DNA from: Agrobacterium tumefaciens
GTDB lineage: Bacteria > Pseudomonadota > Alphaproteobacteria > Rhizobiales > Rhizobiaceae
DNA: 64,000 bases
NCBI RefSeq assembly: GCF_017726655.1
Contig: NZ_CP072308.1
Location: forward strand, 372,001 to 436,000
Direction of reading: 5' to 3'
Shown: piece by piece, positions 17,356 through 26,408 of the stretch
How positions within the stretch are numbered: the first letter of the stretch is position 1
Layout: each line of letters starts with the position of its first letter
Program-made: the position numbers and the translations under genes
Notes under the pieces: generated by a model
Databases searched by the model: none
What the model was told of the DNA's origin: nothing
What the model saw: only the letters and a program-made list of their open reading frames with translations

Positions 17356-17397
17356 GAAACGGCGCGGTTTTCCTCTGGAAACCGTGCTGTTTTCGTT
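17356..17397 (+). terminator. Intrinsic terminator after the 33-residue gene
   Basis: CGGCGCGGTTTTCC and GGAAACCGTGCTG form an imperfect stem with a short CTCT-like loop, followed by TTTTCGTTT. It closes the small-gene unit before the sdaA promoter region. Confidence 0.65.
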
Positions 17398-17503
17398 TCA
17401 GGACCTTCATGTCGCAGCTGCAAAAGCCGGTGCCGCTCTTTTATGGCGATCCGTTTCAGCTTTGGATATGATGCGGTGGAATCCATGACGCAGGGTATAT
17501 TTC

Positions 17504-18907
17504 ATGTTTCTTTCGGTCTTCGACGTTTTCAAGATCGGCATCGGTCCGTCCAGTTCGCATACGATGGGGCCAATGACGGCCGCCAACCGTTTCCTGGCGC
17601 TTATCCTCAGTGACGAGTGGCCACGTCCTTCGGGTGCTGCCGTGGCGCAGCTGAATGTCAGCCTGCACGGCTCGCTTGCCTATACGGGTATTGGCCACGG
17701 CACGGGGCGTGCCGTCGTTCTGGGCCTCACGGGTGAGCAGCCCGATCTCGTCGATCCCGACGCGATGGATGCGATCATCGAGGGCGTCGAGAAGGCGGGC
17801 ACGGTGACGCCGCCCGGCCATCCCTCTTACGTTTTCCGCCCGGCCGAAGATCTGGTGTTCGACAAAAAGAACCCGTTGCCCGGCCATGCCAACGGCATGA
17901 CCTTCTCCGCCTTCGACAATCAGGGCCGGCTGCTCTTGAAGCGAATCTATTATTCCGTCGGCGGCGGTTTTGTCGTCACGGATACGGAGCTGGAGGCAAT
18001 CAAGCAGCGCGGCAAGACCATCGATAATGGCCCACGTGTACCCTATCCGTTCGGGACGGCGCGGGAAATGCTCGAGATGGCGGCCCGTTCCGGCCGCACC
18101 ATCGCCCAGATGAAGCGGGCCAACGAGGAAACGGTTGTTTCCCGCGAGGAGCTGAACGCGCGTCTCGACCAGATCTGGGACGCCATGAACGGCTGCATCG
18201 AACGCGGCCTGAAAGTGGATGGCATCATGCCGGGCGGCCTTAAGGTTCGCCGCCGCGCCCGCTCCATTTACGAAAAGCTGAATGCGGAATGGCGCAGCAA
18301 CCGGTTGAACCCGGTCATGGCCAATGACTGGCTCAGCGTCTACGCGATGGCGGTCAACGAGGAAAACGCCGCCGGCGGCCGCGTCGTTACCGCGCCCACC
18401 AATGGCGCGGCCGGTGTGGTTCCGGCGACCGTGCGTTACTTCCGGCATTTCCACGAGGATGCGACGGTTGACGACGTGCGCGACTTCCTGCTGACGGCGG
18501 CCGCGATCGGCGGCATCATCAAGCACAATGCCTCGATTTCAGGCGCGGAAGTCGGCTGTCAGGGCGAAGTCGGATCGGCGGCTGCCATGGCGGCTGCGGG
18601 TCTGGCCGCGGTCATGGGGGGCTCACCCGAACAGGTGGAGAATGCTGCGGAAATCGCGCTCGAACATCATCTCGGCATGACCTGCGATCCGATTGCGGGC
18701 CTCGTTCAGGTGCCCTGCATCGAGCGCAATGCGCTCGGCGCCGTCAAGGCGGTGACCGCTGCGTCGCTGGCGCTGAAGGGCGACGGCCAGCATTTCGTGC
18801 CGCTCGATGCCTGCATCGAAACCATGCGTCAGACCGGCAACGACATGAGCGAGAAATACAAGGAAACCTCCACCGGCGGCCTCGCCGTCAACGTTGTGGA
18901 GTGCTGA
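17504..18907 (+). CDS. sdaA: L-serine ammonia-lyase (iron-sulfur L-serine dehydratase)
   Basis: This 467-residue single-chain enzyme converts L-serine to pyruvate and ammonia in the cytoplasm. The N-terminal beta domain begins '[25 protein letters not shown]' (about 4-28). The C-terminal alpha domain binds the catalytic [4Fe-4S] cluster; Cys352 ('[13 protein letters not shown]'), Cys394 ('GMTCDPIAG') and Cys405 ('QVPCIERNA') have the 42- and 11-residue spacing of the cluster ligands in characterised enzymes. The C-terminus ends in Cys467, as in family members where the terminal Cys occupies the active site. No clear ribosome binding site precedes the ATG. Confidence 0.96.
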   Translation: MFLSVFDVFKIGIGPSSSHTMGPMTAANRFLALILSDEWPRPSGAAVAQLNVSLHGSLAYTGIGHGTGRAVVLGLTGEQPDLVDPDAMDAIIEGVEKAGTVTPPGHPSYVFRPAEDLVFDKKNPLPGHANGMTFSAFDNQGRLLLKRIYYSVGGGFVVTDTELEAIKQRGKTIDNGPRVPYPFGTAREMLEMAARSGRTIAQMKRANEETVVSREELNARLDQIWDAMNGCIERGLKVDGIMPGGLKVRRRARSIYEKLNAEWRSNRLNPVMANDWLSVYAMAVNEENAAGGRVVTAPTNGAAGVVPATVRYFRHFHEDATVDDVRDFLLTAAAIGGIIKHNASISGAEVGCQGEVGSAAAMAAAGLAAVMGGSPEQVENAAEIALEHHLGMTCDPIAGLVQVPCIERNALGAVKAVTAASLALKGDGQHFVPLDACIETMRQTGNDMSEKYKETSTGGLAVNVVEC

Positions 18908-18972
18908 GTGTGCCGGGCGGCAGGTGTCCTACGGATGCTTGACGCCCGCCGCAAAAAGGCATTGATAGGGGC

Positions 18973-19407
18973 ATGCCTCTACATCTCATCAAATTGTGCG
19001 TCGGTGCGGATTCCATCCAGGACTTGAGGGACTGGGTCGCGCACCGTTCGCTGACAGCCATTGCCGCTGGCCTTGAGCCGCACAGTGTCCACACCACCCG
19101 GATGATCCCGAAACGGGTCGAGGAACTGCTTGAAGGCGGTTCGCTCTACTGGGTGATCAAGGGACAGGTGCAGGCCCGGCAGAAGCTTCTCGATATCCGC
19201 TCCTTCAAGGGGGAGGACGGTATTTCCCGCTGCGACCTCGTTCTTGGCCCGGAGGTCATTGAAACGTCGCCGGCACCCAAGCGGCCGTTTCAGGGCTGGC
19301 GCTACCTTCAGGACACGGAAGCGCCGCGTGATCTCGGCGGTGGCACGGGCGGTGAAGACATGCCTTCCGATCTCCGGCGTGAACTGGCCGAGCTTGGCCT
19401 GCTCTAA
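18973..19407 (+). CDS. DUF1489-family protein
   Basis: The 144-residue product matches DUF1489 over its full length: it starts 'MPLHLIKLCVGADSIQDL' and contains 'TRMIPKRVEELLEGGSLYWVIKGQVQARQKLLDIR' and 'RPFQGWRYL'. The family is almost confined to Alphaproteobacteria and lacks a known function; it is cytoplasmic with no Cys-rich or catalytic signature visible. It follows sdaA by 65 bases on the same strand, so co-transcription is possible, and ends at a bidirectional terminator. Confidence 0.85.
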   Translation: MPLHLIKLCVGADSIQDLRDWVAHRSLTAIAAGLEPHSVHTTRMIPKRVEELLEGGSLYWVIKGQVQARQKLLDIRSFKGEDGISRCDLVLGPEVIETSPAPKRPFQGWRYLQDTEAPRDLGGGTGGEDMPSDLRRELAELGLL

Positions 19408-19430
19408 CGGTGTCGGAGCAAAAAGAAAAA

Positions 19431-19456
19431 GCCGGCCCTTCGCACAGGCCGGCTTT
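19431..19456. terminator. Bidirectional intrinsic terminator
   Basis: GCCGGCC (19431-19437) and GGCCGGC (19447-19453) form a 7-bp stem with A-runs on the left and TTT on the right. It lies between the convergent DUF1489 and transglutaminase-like genes and can serve both. Confidence 0.8.
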
Positions 19457-19488
19457 GTGATTCTGGGGAGACGGGACGGTTACGGCGG

Positions 19489-20097
19489 TCAGTTGATCCC
19501 GCCGACCGCCGTGGTGGCGCGGCCATCCTGAATCTTCACCCAGCGACCGGGGTTGGCGCTGTCCTGACGCTTCAGGTAGGTGTATTCGGTCTCAGACCAG
19601 TTCATGACCTTGTTGCGCATGTTGTCGAGAATGAAGTCACCGCGATCCGTGCGCACGGTCAAAACGGCGTGGCCTTCGCCATTCGGCTGCAGAACGACCG
19701 TTATCAGCAGGTTGGACGCGGAGAAGCCCTTGTTCATGAGCATCTTGCGCTTCAGAAGAACGAAATCTTCGCAATCGCCGACTGTGGTCGGATAGGCCCA
19801 GCGCTCTTCGACACCATAGATTTCCATGTCCGTCATCGGCGTGATGGTGGTGTTGACGGTATAGTTGACGTCGAGCATCGTCTTCCAGCGCTCTTCGTTC
19901 AGCTTCATCGGCCCGGTATCGAGCGAAGTCGGCTGGCACTCGCTCTGATAGGTCTGGCAGAATTCATAATGGCCGATTGGCGGATTGGCCTTGCCGATGA
20001 CGCGCATGCCGGCGGCGGGCGATGCGCTTGCCTGATGTGCGACGGCGCTGACGACGAATGCGATCAGGGCGAATACGAAACGGTGGTTCTTGTTCAT
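19489..20097 (-). CDS. Exported transglutaminase-like cysteine peptidase (BTLCP family)
   Basis: This 202-residue protein has a signal peptide (about 1-25, cleavage near ASA/SPA). The papain-like triad of bacterial transglutaminase-like cysteine proteinases is visible: Cys109 in 'TTVGDCEDFVLLKRKML', His143 in 'GEGHAVLTVRT' and Asp158 in 'GDFILDNM'. It resembles the LapG fold, but no LapD/LapA partner is adjacent. A periplasmic protease or amidase is the likely role; the substrate is unknown. The ribosome binding site GGGGAG is inside a 7-bp hairpin (20102-20124), so translation may be structurally regulated. Confidence 0.87.
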   Translation of the reverse strand: MNKNHRFVFALIAFVVSAVAHQASASPAAGMRVIGKANPPIGHYEFCQTYQSECQPTSLDTGPMKLNEERWKTMLDVNYTVNTTITPMTDMEIYGVEERWAYPTTVGDCEDFVLLKRKMLMNKGFSASNLLITVVLQPNGEGHAVLTVRTDRGDFILDNMRNKVMNWSETEYTYLKRQDSANPGRWVKIQDGRATTAVGGIN

Positions 20098-20101
20098 TGC
20101 T

Positions 20102-20124
20102 TGTCTCCCCGTGGTGAGGAGACA
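20102..20124 (-). promoter_or_regulatory. Hairpin overlapping the ribosome binding site of the transglutaminase-like gene
   Basis: In the minus-strand transcript TGTCTCC pairs with GGAGACA (7 bp, 9-base loop). The 3' arm and loop edge contain GGGGAG, the ribosome binding site, a few bases before the ATG at 20097. Such sequestration is the arrangement of RNA thermometers and other leader switches; function is inferred. Confidence 0.45.
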
Positions 20125-20366
20125 TTCGCAGCTATATTTTGACCCGTCGGAAATTTGCGTGGCGCAATTTGAGCTTAAATTTCAGCAAATTAGCCGTTGT
20201 TTTGAATTGTATTTGAGTCAGTTTTTACGCTTATTCGAGGCAAATTTTATTACAATTTTACGCATCATGATCTTAGGTTTTTGGTAGTCATTTAGCGCGC
20301 TGAATAAACAGCGATTTTTAGATCCGGATGGCTCTGGCGGCAATACGCGACTGGCCCCGCTCCGTG

Positions 20367-20407
20367 TAACGGGAGTGCGAATTCCCGTTATGGGATGGTT
20401 GTCCCAT
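20367..20407. repeat. Two tandem perfect hairpins in a non-coding region
   Basis: TAACGGGA (20367-20374) pairs with TCCCGTTA (20383-20390) with an 8-base loop, and directly after it ATGGGA (20390-20395) pairs with TCCCAT (20402-20407). The shared GGGA/TCCC sequence lets the arms also pair in alternative ways. An A-run (20433-20440) and a T-run (20457-20462) follow. Confidence 0.6.
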
Positions 20408-20761
20408 GCTGAAACAAGCGCGAAAATCGGGCAAAAAAAATTCAAGAAAATTCGCATTTTTTACGGAAAAAGATGTGCGGAGGGCATTTGGATGGCCTTC
20501 AGACCGCGAAGGATCCGCGTTGGGCGAGGGGATGGGTCGTGAGAAGCGCGCCACTTCGTGCGGCTCGGACACCTTCGTGAGCGGTAATGTGTAAAGCGCT
20601 CGAAAGCCAGATGCGCCAACGAGGCTGCAATCGTGGTGGCTCAGCAAGGGGGTGCGTCTTGCGGTGCAGGGATCGTCCGGGTTTGGCAATGATGTCAGGC
20701 GAGCACCCGCGATAAAACGCTACGCGTTTCTGGTGCGGGAAGACTGTCGTCTTTTATACGC

Positions 20762-21385
20762 TTAGAGAAACTCGATCAGCGCGTCGGGCGACTGCACCCT
20801 GTCGAATTCAACAGCGACACCTTCCATGAAGTGACGCACGATTTTGCCGCTCATGTTCTTGCCAAGCTGCACGCGGGTACCGAGCGGCGGCCGGTTTTCA
20901 ATCTCTATGGCGGCGCCGGAAAGGGAAAGGTCGATAAGCCGGCAGGCGACGAGTTTGCCGTCTTCCAGAACGAGCTGTGCCCTTGCATTGCGTGGCGTCA
21001 GGCGGTCATGGCGGCGGTCTTCCGGCAGTCCGAGCAATTGGCGCTTGGCGATCCAGGCGAGCTGGGCTGCGAGCTTTTCCCGCTTGCGCTCCGGCGCGTT
21101 TATGGAGATGAGGAAGCCGGAAGCGGTAAGGGAACTCACCGTGCCTTCAATACGGCCGATATGTTGAAGATAGGCGATCACGCGGTCGCCGCGCCGGGCA
21201 ATGGCCGAGCAAGTGAACTGCGCCTTTTCGGCGGTCATCTCGGTGGCGGTGCAATCATATTCTTCGTGGTCGGGCAACATGAGGCGGCCGGTGAAAGACA
21301 CACGGACCGCATCGTCAAGCGGAGCTTCCTCAACCGGGCGCTGAATTTGGGCGGTGTTGACCGAGCGGGACGAAAACATGGGCAT
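20762..21385 (-). CDS. PilZ-domain protein with two PilZ-like folds
   Basis: The 207-residue product has an N-terminal PilZ-like barrel (about 28-97) without the binding motif and a C-terminal PilZ domain (about 122-205) with the c-di-GMP signature: RxxxR at Arg124/Arg128/Arg132 ('EDRRHDRLTPR') and DxSxxG at Asp152-Gly157 ('IDLSLSGAAIE'). It should therefore bind cyclic di-GMP in the cytoplasm and act on motility, adhesion or polysaccharide production. It starts at one of two close Met codons (1 or 3). A PAS-domain gene lies upstream on the same strand, 170 bases away. Confidence 0.85.
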   Translation of the reverse strand: MPMFSSRSVNTAQIQRPVEEAPLDDAVRVSFTGRLMLPDHEEYDCTATEMTAEKAQFTCSAIARRGDRVIAYLQHIGRIEGTVSSLTASGFLISINAPERKREKLAAQLAWIAKRQLLGLPEDRRHDRLTPRNARAQLVLEDGKLVACRLIDLSLSGAAIEIENRPPLGTRVQLGKNMSGKIVRHFMEGVAVEFDRVQSPDALIEFL

Positions 21386-21555
21386 CGCAATTGTAATGAA
21401 TGATGATGCCTCTTTCTAACGCGTGCCAGTTAACAGACTGTATTGCCTGATATCTACAATTTTTCCATTTAAGGCAATGATGGCAGTATTGACCTACTTT
21501 ATCATTCTCCATGGCGGCGCACATTGTTTGATGTCGCCGCCATGCTCGAACTGTG

Positions 21556-22113
21556 TCACAGCCGTCCTGCGAAAGGAGCGGCCGTCGCGCTGGTGCTGGA
21601 CGTTCGGTCTTTGGGCGCCACGTCCAGACGCAAGAGCCTGCTGCTTTTCATGGAGAGGTATCGGATCGGCGTCGAGAAATTCACCCGTGGTCTTTCAGCC
21701 AGGAGGGCGCCGAGTAGCCTTGGGGCGGTGTCCATCTCTGTCAGCAGCGGCAAAAGGAGCATTTCATACGCCAGGGGCGCGGCACCGTGCTCGTCTTCGG
21801 CTTCGACGTCGAAAATCACCGGCAACTGGTGTTGCAGGATACCGCGCGCAACGCGGCAGGGGAAAACGGCATTGGCCTCATTCCACAGTTCAGAAAAAGG
21901 ACGGTCCCGCAATTCCCGGCCAAACAGGTCGCACAGACGCGTGCCGGCGAGGCGGAAATAGGGCGTATTCTCTCCCTTGTCCGTCAGAATGAAAAGATCG
22001 CCAAGGTGATGTTTCAGTTTTGTGGGGTCTATGTCCTCGCGGCGAGGGGCTGAGCGCTTACCGCGCAGGTCATCCCAGTACGCATATATGTCCAGTCCGG
22101 CCATGCTCTTCAT
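21556..22113 (-). CDS. PAS-domain protein (PAS_5 family)
   Basis: The product has 185 residues when started at MKSMAGLDIYAYWDDLRG, with GGAGA 8 bases before the ATG; the frame is open for 50 more codons without similarity. The PAS_5 fold covers about residues 5-150: 'PTKLKHHLGDLFILTDKGENTPYFRLAGTRLCDLFGRELRDRPFSELW'. The family is common in rhizobia as stand-alone sensors with no output domain. The C-terminal 25 residues are Ser/Thr/Ala-rich and disordered. Adjacency to the PilZ gene hints at a signalling link but the two have separate intergenic regions. Confidence 0.82.
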   Translation of the reverse strand: MKSMAGLDIYAYWDDLRGKRSAPRREDIDPTKLKHHLGDLFILTDKGENTPYFRLAGTRLCDLFGRELRDRPFSELWNEANAVFPCRVARGILQHQLPVIFDVEAEDEHGAAPLAYEMLLLPLLTEMDTAPRLLGALLAERPRVNFSTPIRYLSMKSSRLLRLDVAPKDRTSSTSATAAPFAGRL

Positions 22114-22467
22114 AGCATTTCTCCATGTTCGCTTCTGGGACATCATGTCCATCCGAACGTCTGCATCTGGAGGAGTAGCGATTTTCGTGCCAGACGGATC
22201 CGTTAAGGTTAACAAGGGGTTGATATTGAATAGCCGCGATAGCCGTGGCATCGGCTCGGGCATGTCGGGGAAAGCTCCGTCAGCACAATTTCACGCGGGG
22301 CTGCCGGTCAGGTTCGGCGCACGCAAGCCGGACCGCTTCCTGCCCGGCGCCCTTTTCCGCTTGCGGCACGGGCGTCGCGCAAGTGAAAAGCGGGACGGCT
22401 TTTTTTTCGTTCGAGCTTCCTATATTGCTCGGGGAACACAACATTCGACCAAGACAGGGATGGGATC

Positions 22468-23205
22468 ATGTCCTACGAGGACGGCGAACAGCCGCCGGTT
22501 TCGGGAACGCCGGAACCGAAAGACGACGCGAACGCTCCCGTCTTTAACCTGCCGTCGCTGTTGGTCGGCATTCTGGCCGCGCTGATCATCGCTTATGTGG
22601 TTCCTGCCTATCTGCTGTCGGAGGAAGGCAATGGCTGGTTCGTCTTCACCTTTGGCTTTATCCCGCTGCGTTACGCTGTCCCTTTTTCGCAGCAGGGGCT
22701 GGAGTGGCTCTGGACGCCTGTCACCTATTCTTTCCTGCATGGCGGCATCGAGCACATTCTCTTTAATGGATTATGGCTGATGGCTTTCGGAGCGCCCGTC
22801 CTGCGCCGGATCGGAACAGTGCGTTTCGTGCTGTTATGGGGCATTTCCGCCGCCGTTTCCGCTTTTGGACATGCGGCGCTGAACTGGGGTGACGCGACGG
22901 TGCTGATCGGTGCGTCTGGCGTGGTTTCGGCACTGATGGGGGCGGCCTGCCGCTTTGCGTTCCCCGCGCGCGGTGGATATAGCGCGTCCTTCGGCCATCT
23001 CATGCCGCGGCAGAGTATCTTGGGGGCGCTCCAGAACCGGACGGTGCTGATCTTCACGCTGATGTGGCTCTTCGGCAATGTTCTGATTGCCGTCGGCGTA
23101 CCGCTGTTTGGCGATGTGGGCGGCCAGATCGCCTGGGATGCCCACGTGTTCGGTTTTCTCCTTGGCTTTCTGTTCTTCGGCCTTTTTGATCGACCGGTTC
23201 GCTAG
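22468..23205 (+). CDS. Rhomboid-family intramembrane serine protease
   Basis: This 245-residue polytopic protein has about six transmembrane segments after a charged 30-residue cytoplasmic tail. The rhomboid motifs are intact: 'HGGIEHILFNGLWL' (His/Asn region, about 91-104), catalytic Ser150 in 'LIGASGVVSALMG' and catalytic His226 in 'WDAHVFGFLLGF'. It should cleave membrane-anchored substrates inside the inner membrane; its substrate is unknown. AGGGA precedes the ATG at 22468. Confidence 0.93.
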   Translation: MSYEDGEQPPVSGTPEPKDDANAPVFNLPSLLVGILAALIIAYVVPAYLLSEEGNGWFVFTFGFIPLRYAVPFSQQGLEWLWTPVTYSFLHGGIEHILFNGLWLMAFGAPVLRRIGTVRFVLLWGISAAVSAFGHAALNWGDATVLIGASGVVSALMGAACRFAFPARGGYSASFGHLMPRQSILGALQNRTVLIFTLMWLFGNVLIAVGVPLFGDVGGQIAWDAHVFGFLLGFLFFGLFDRPVR

Positions 23206-23359
23206 GCCGATCACGCTCCTTGTCGGAGGCGGCGCAAATTTGCTGATGCGCGTCCCATCCGGGATTGCATTCGCACGGGCCTCAGCGCACCATACTGCAT
23301 GATTTGCAACCGCCGGGGGAGACTGCGGCACTGCCAATCGCTGCAAAGAGGAGGAAGGC

Positions 23360-23794
23360 ATGGCAACATTCGTGAAGGATCTACTCGACCGCAAGGGCCG
23401 GGACGTCGTGACTGTCGGTCCGGATGTCAGCATCGGCGAGGCGGCGGGCACGCTGCATGCGCACAAGATCGGCTCTGTCGTCGTGACCGACGCGGATGGT
23501 GTGGTTCTCGGCATCTTCACCGAACGCGATCTCGTCAAGGCCGTGGCAGGCCAGGGCGCGGCTTCCCTGCAGCAGTCCGTTTCTGTCGCCATGACAAAGA
23601 ACGTCGTGCGCTGTCAGCACAATTCCACCACCGATCAGCTGATGGAAATCATGACGGGCGGACGCTTCAGGCATGTCCCGGTTGAAGAGAATGGCCGCCT
23701 TGCCGGCATCATCTCCATCGGTGACGTCGTTAAGGCGCGGATCGGTGAGATCGAAGCCGAAGCCGAACAAATCAAGGCTTATATTGCTGGCTGA
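23360..23794 (+). CDS. Tandem CBS-domain protein
   Basis: The 144-residue product consists of two CBS motifs (about 8-65 and 75-132): 'VGPDVSIGEAAGTLHAHKIGSVVVTDADGVVLGIFTERDLVKAV' and 'NSTTDQLMEIMTGGRFRHVPVEENGRLAGIISIGDVVKARI'. A CBS pair usually binds adenosine nucleotides and acts as an energy sensor or regulator of a partner enzyme. It has no catalytic domain. A strong GGAGGAAGG ribosome binding site precedes the ATG. It stands alone after the rhomboid gene, 154 bases away. Confidence 0.92.
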   Translation: MATFVKDLLDRKGRDVVTVGPDVSIGEAAGTLHAHKIGSVVVTDADGVVLGIFTERDLVKAVAGQGAASLQQSVSVAMTKNVVRCQHNSTTDQLMEIMTGGRFRHVPVEENGRLAGIISIGDVVKARIGEIEAEAEQIKAYIAG

Positions 23795-23984
23795 TCCTGC
23801 GTCCCGGCTTGCATTGGCTGAACAAGCGTCAGCCTCGGGCCGGGGACTGTCTTTCGAGAAACTGGATCAGGCGATTCGTGTCGGATACAATATTTTCGTC
23901 GGCAGGCGGCAGGATGGAAATCGACCAATACATGGTTTCACCACAGTTGGTTTTTCGTCTATCCGTTTCGCGCTTTAGCAGTAC

Positions 23985-24923
23985 CTAGCGCCGGAATGCC
24001 TGCTGCATGCGCTCAAGTTCGGGAATACGCGAACGTGTTTCCTCGTAACCTCTGTCGATGGCTTCGCTGGCGCGGTGGAATTCCGAGAGGCCGATATCGT
24101 TGATGCGCGGATGCAGCATCAGGTCGGGTGGGTCACCTGCCAGACGCGAGCGCGAGATGCGGTCCTGAATGATGTTGAAGGCCTGTACCATGACACCCGG
24201 CAGGCCGGGACGCGGTGCCGTTTCAACCGGTGGCGTGCCGGCGCCAGGCGGAGAGGCGGCGTGTTTGACCACGGCAGAGCGCCCGAAAAGATCGTAGTTG
24301 AGATTGACGGCGACAACCAGCGCCTGCTCATAGGCACGGCAGACGGAAACCGGCACGGGATTGACGAGCGCGCCGTCGATCAGCGTGCGGCCATTGCATT
24401 GCACCGGTTCGAAAATGCCCGGCAGCGCATAGGAGGAGCGCAGGGCGGTGACGAGATCCCCCTGGTGGATCCAGACCTCGTGGCCGGTGCGCAGCTCCGT
24501 GGCAACGGCAATGAAGGGGTGCTCGAGACTTTCGACGCGCAGGCCTTCCAGATGCTCCTGCATGCGCTTGGTCAGCCGCATGCCGCCAAAAAGGCCGCCG
24601 CCGCCAATGGTCAGATCGAGCAGACCGGCGATGCGGCGCATTGTCAGCGAGCGAGCGAATTCCTCCAGCTCATCGAGCTTTCCGGCGAGATAACACCCGC
24701 CCACCAGCGCCCCGATCGAGGTCCCCGCGATCATGCCGATCTTGACGCCAGCCTCGTCCAATGCACGTAAGACGCCAATATGAGCCCAACCGCGGGCGGC
24801 ACCGCCGCCGAGCGCAAGCGCTATCCGATGTTTGTCGACAAGCTGGGTGACGGGTGGTTCGTTGCTGGTGGCTTCAGGATTTCCCGTTGCAAGCGGATTG
24901 TGACGATTTCCCCATCCCAACAT
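23985..24923 (-). CDS. Patatin-like phospholipase (RssA/NTE family)
   Basis: The 312-residue product starts at ATG 24923 behind GGGAG; an upstream GTG has no ribosome binding site. The patatin domain (about 34-225) has the oxyanion Gly-rich loop 'LGGGAARGWAHIGVL', the nucleophile Ser69 in GTSIG and the catalytic Asp183 in 'LIDGALVNPVP'. It is expected to be a Ser-Asp lipid acyl hydrolase in the cytoplasm or at the inner membrane. The C-terminal ~85 residues contain a Pro/Gly/Ala-rich linker and a helical region ending 'RIPELERMQQAFRR'. It lies 96 bases downstream of hisI on the same strand. Confidence 0.9.
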   Translation of the reverse strand: MLGWGNRHNPLATGNPEATSNEPPVTQLVDKHRIALALGGGAARGWAHIGVLRALDEAGVKIGMIAGTSIGALVGGCYLAGKLDELEEFARSLTMRRIAGLLDLTIGGGGLFGGMRLTKRMQEHLEGLRVESLEHPFIAVATELRTGHEVWIHQGDLVTALRSSYALPGIFEPVQCNGRTLIDGALVNPVPVSVCRAYEQALVVAVNLNYDLFGRSAVVKHAASPPGAGTPPVETAPRPGLPGVMVQAFNIIQDRISRSRLAGDPPDLMLHPRINDIGLSEFHRASEAIDRGYEETRSRIPELERMQQAFRR

Positions 24924-25019
24924 TGATCGCACTCCCTGCCTGCCTTTCAGGTTCCGCTCCAAATCCCCGGAACTCACTGTATTGGTAGCAAATCGGTGCG
25001 ACCGATGGAAGGTCGTCGT

Positions 25020-25472
25020 TTATTCGCTGGAATAGGTGGTTGCCGGGTCGAAATGCCTGACATCGTCGAGGATGCGGGTCTTCGCCTGGCCATCGACGAG
25101 TTCAACCGACCGGTAAAAGCAGGAGCGACGACCGGTGTGGCAGGTCGCATCATGGCCGGCGACGGAGACCTTCAGCCAAACGGCGTCCTGATCGCAATCG
25201 GTGCGGAATTCCTTCACCGTCTGCAGGTTGCCTGATGTTTCGCCCTTCTTCCAGATCTTGTCGCGGGAGCGGCTGTAATAATGGGCAATGCCTGTTTCAA
25301 GCGTTAGCGCCAGGGCCTGCGCATTCATATGGGCGACCATCAACAATTCGCCGTCGCGCACATCGGTCACGACCGCTGTTACGAGGCCGTGAGCATCGAA
25401 TTTCGGCGAAAAGAGACCGGCATTTTCGAGAACTTCCTTGTCCGCAGGCGCGGAGGGAAACGAAATGGACAT
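25020..25472 (-). CDS. hisI: Phosphoribosyl-AMP cyclohydrolase
   Basis: This 150-residue monofunctional HisI opens the purine ring of phosphoribosyl-AMP in histidine synthesis. Conserved blocks are present: '[45 protein letters not shown]', the metal-binding 'DCDQDAVWL' and the zinc-site '[12 protein letters not shown]'. It lacks a HisE domain, as usual in Alphaproteobacteria. It lies 27 bases downstream of folE on the same strand and the two are probably one transcript. Confidence 0.95.
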   Translation of the reverse strand: MSISFPSAPADKEVLENAGLFSPKFDAHGLVTAVVTDVRDGELLMVAHMNAQALALTLETGIAHYYSRSRDKIWKKGETSGNLQTVKEFRTDCDQDAVWLKVSVAGHDATCHTGRRSCFYRSVELVDGQAKTRILDDVRHFDPATTYSSE

Positions 25473-25499
25473 TGCTACCCCGAAGGAAAGGCGGAACCC

Positions 25500-26126
25500 T
25501 TAGCGGTTCCGCACCATGGTCATGAAGCGCACCTGTTCGGCCGGGTCGTTCTTGAACGTGCCGGTGAAGCTGGTGGTGAGCGTCGTGGAGCCCTGCTTGT
25601 TGACGCCGCGCATGGACATGCACATGTGTTCGGCGTCGATCATGACAGCGACACCGCGCGGTTTCAGCGTTTCTTCGATCGAGCGAGCGATCTGCGCCGT
25701 CATGTTTTCCTGCGTCTGCAGTCGGCGGCCGAAGATTTCAACGACGCGGGCGATCTTCGACAGACCAAGCACGCGCCCGGCCGGAAGATAGGCGACATGC
25801 GCCTTGCCGACGATCGGCACCATATGGTGTTCGCAATGGGAGAAGAAGGGGATGTCGCGCACCAGCACCACATCGTCATAACCGCCGACTTCCTCGAAGG
25901 TCGTGCCGAGTACGTCCTGAACATTCAGCTCATAACCGGAAAACAGCTCGCGATAGGCTTTGGCGACGCGCTTGGGCGTGTCCAGAAGACCTTCGCGGGC
26001 AGGATTTTCTCCGGCCCAGCGCAAGAGAACGCGCACTGCTTCTTCCGCTTCAGCCTGGCTCGGGCGAGCTTCTGCCACGTCGGGTTTTGCGCCAGCGCCG
26101 GGGAAATTCTTCACGATCGCATCCAT
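25500..26126 (-). CDS. folE: GTP cyclohydrolase I
   Basis: The 208-residue product is a canonical FolE, which makes dihydroneopterin triphosphate from GTP as the first step of folate synthesis. Zinc-binding and active-site sequence '[22 protein letters not shown]' is present, with the later Cys/His motif in '[28 protein letters not shown]'. The N-terminal 35 residues are a variable extension. GGGAGAGA lies before the ATG. The gene is divergent from the NifU-like gene across 282 bases. Confidence 0.96.
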   Translation of the reverse strand: MDAIVKNFPGAGAKPDVAEARPSQAEAEEAVRVLLRWAGENPAREGLLDTPKRVAKAYRELFSGYELNVQDVLGTTFEEVGGYDDVVLVRDIPFFSHCEHHMVPIVGKAHVAYLPAGRVLGLSKIARVVEIFGRRLQTQENMTAQIARSIEETLKPRGVAVMIDAEHMCMSMRGVNKQGSTTLTTSFTGTFKNDPAEQVRFMTMVRNR

Positions 26127-26408
26127 TTTGTCTCTCCCGATGCGGGTAAAGGCCGCACCTGAATTCGTTTTTCATCGCGAACTCATGTTCGCAGTTGCTG
26201 CTATCTGGTTGTTTTATAGCATTTTGGCAAGGCCGATGCTGTTTTTTCGGTATCGGAGCCGTTAATTTGGTCACGGCTTGATGTCCAGAAAGCTCGTTAG
26301 CATATAATGAGAATGAAGGGCAGAAAAGCTTCACTGCGACAAACGCTGTGTTAGAAAAATCTGACCTGTCCTGTTTTGGGCATTTTCGATAGCGCCGGAC
26401 ACCTGACG

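Larger units (their letters stand above)
20098..20761. other. Long intergenic region with tandem hairpins, 664 bases
   Basis: No convincing gene was found. Notable parts are the hairpin at 20102-20124, an AT-rich block at 20150-20280 and two perfect adjacent hairpins at 20367-20407. A 123-codon open frame on the minus strand (20318-20689) has the composition of a chance frame. A small RNA or degraded element is possible. Confidence 0.45.

Noticed and set aside
20335..20400. tRNA-like segment (GTGCGAATTCCCG resembling a T-loop)
   Set aside because: No acceptor stem, D-arm or anticodon arm could be folded; the pairing is explained by two simple hairpins.
20318..20689. 123-codon open frame on the minus strand in the long intergenic region
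   Set aside because: No ribosome binding site or family similarity, and the composition (many Arg, Ser, Pro, His) is that of a chance frame.
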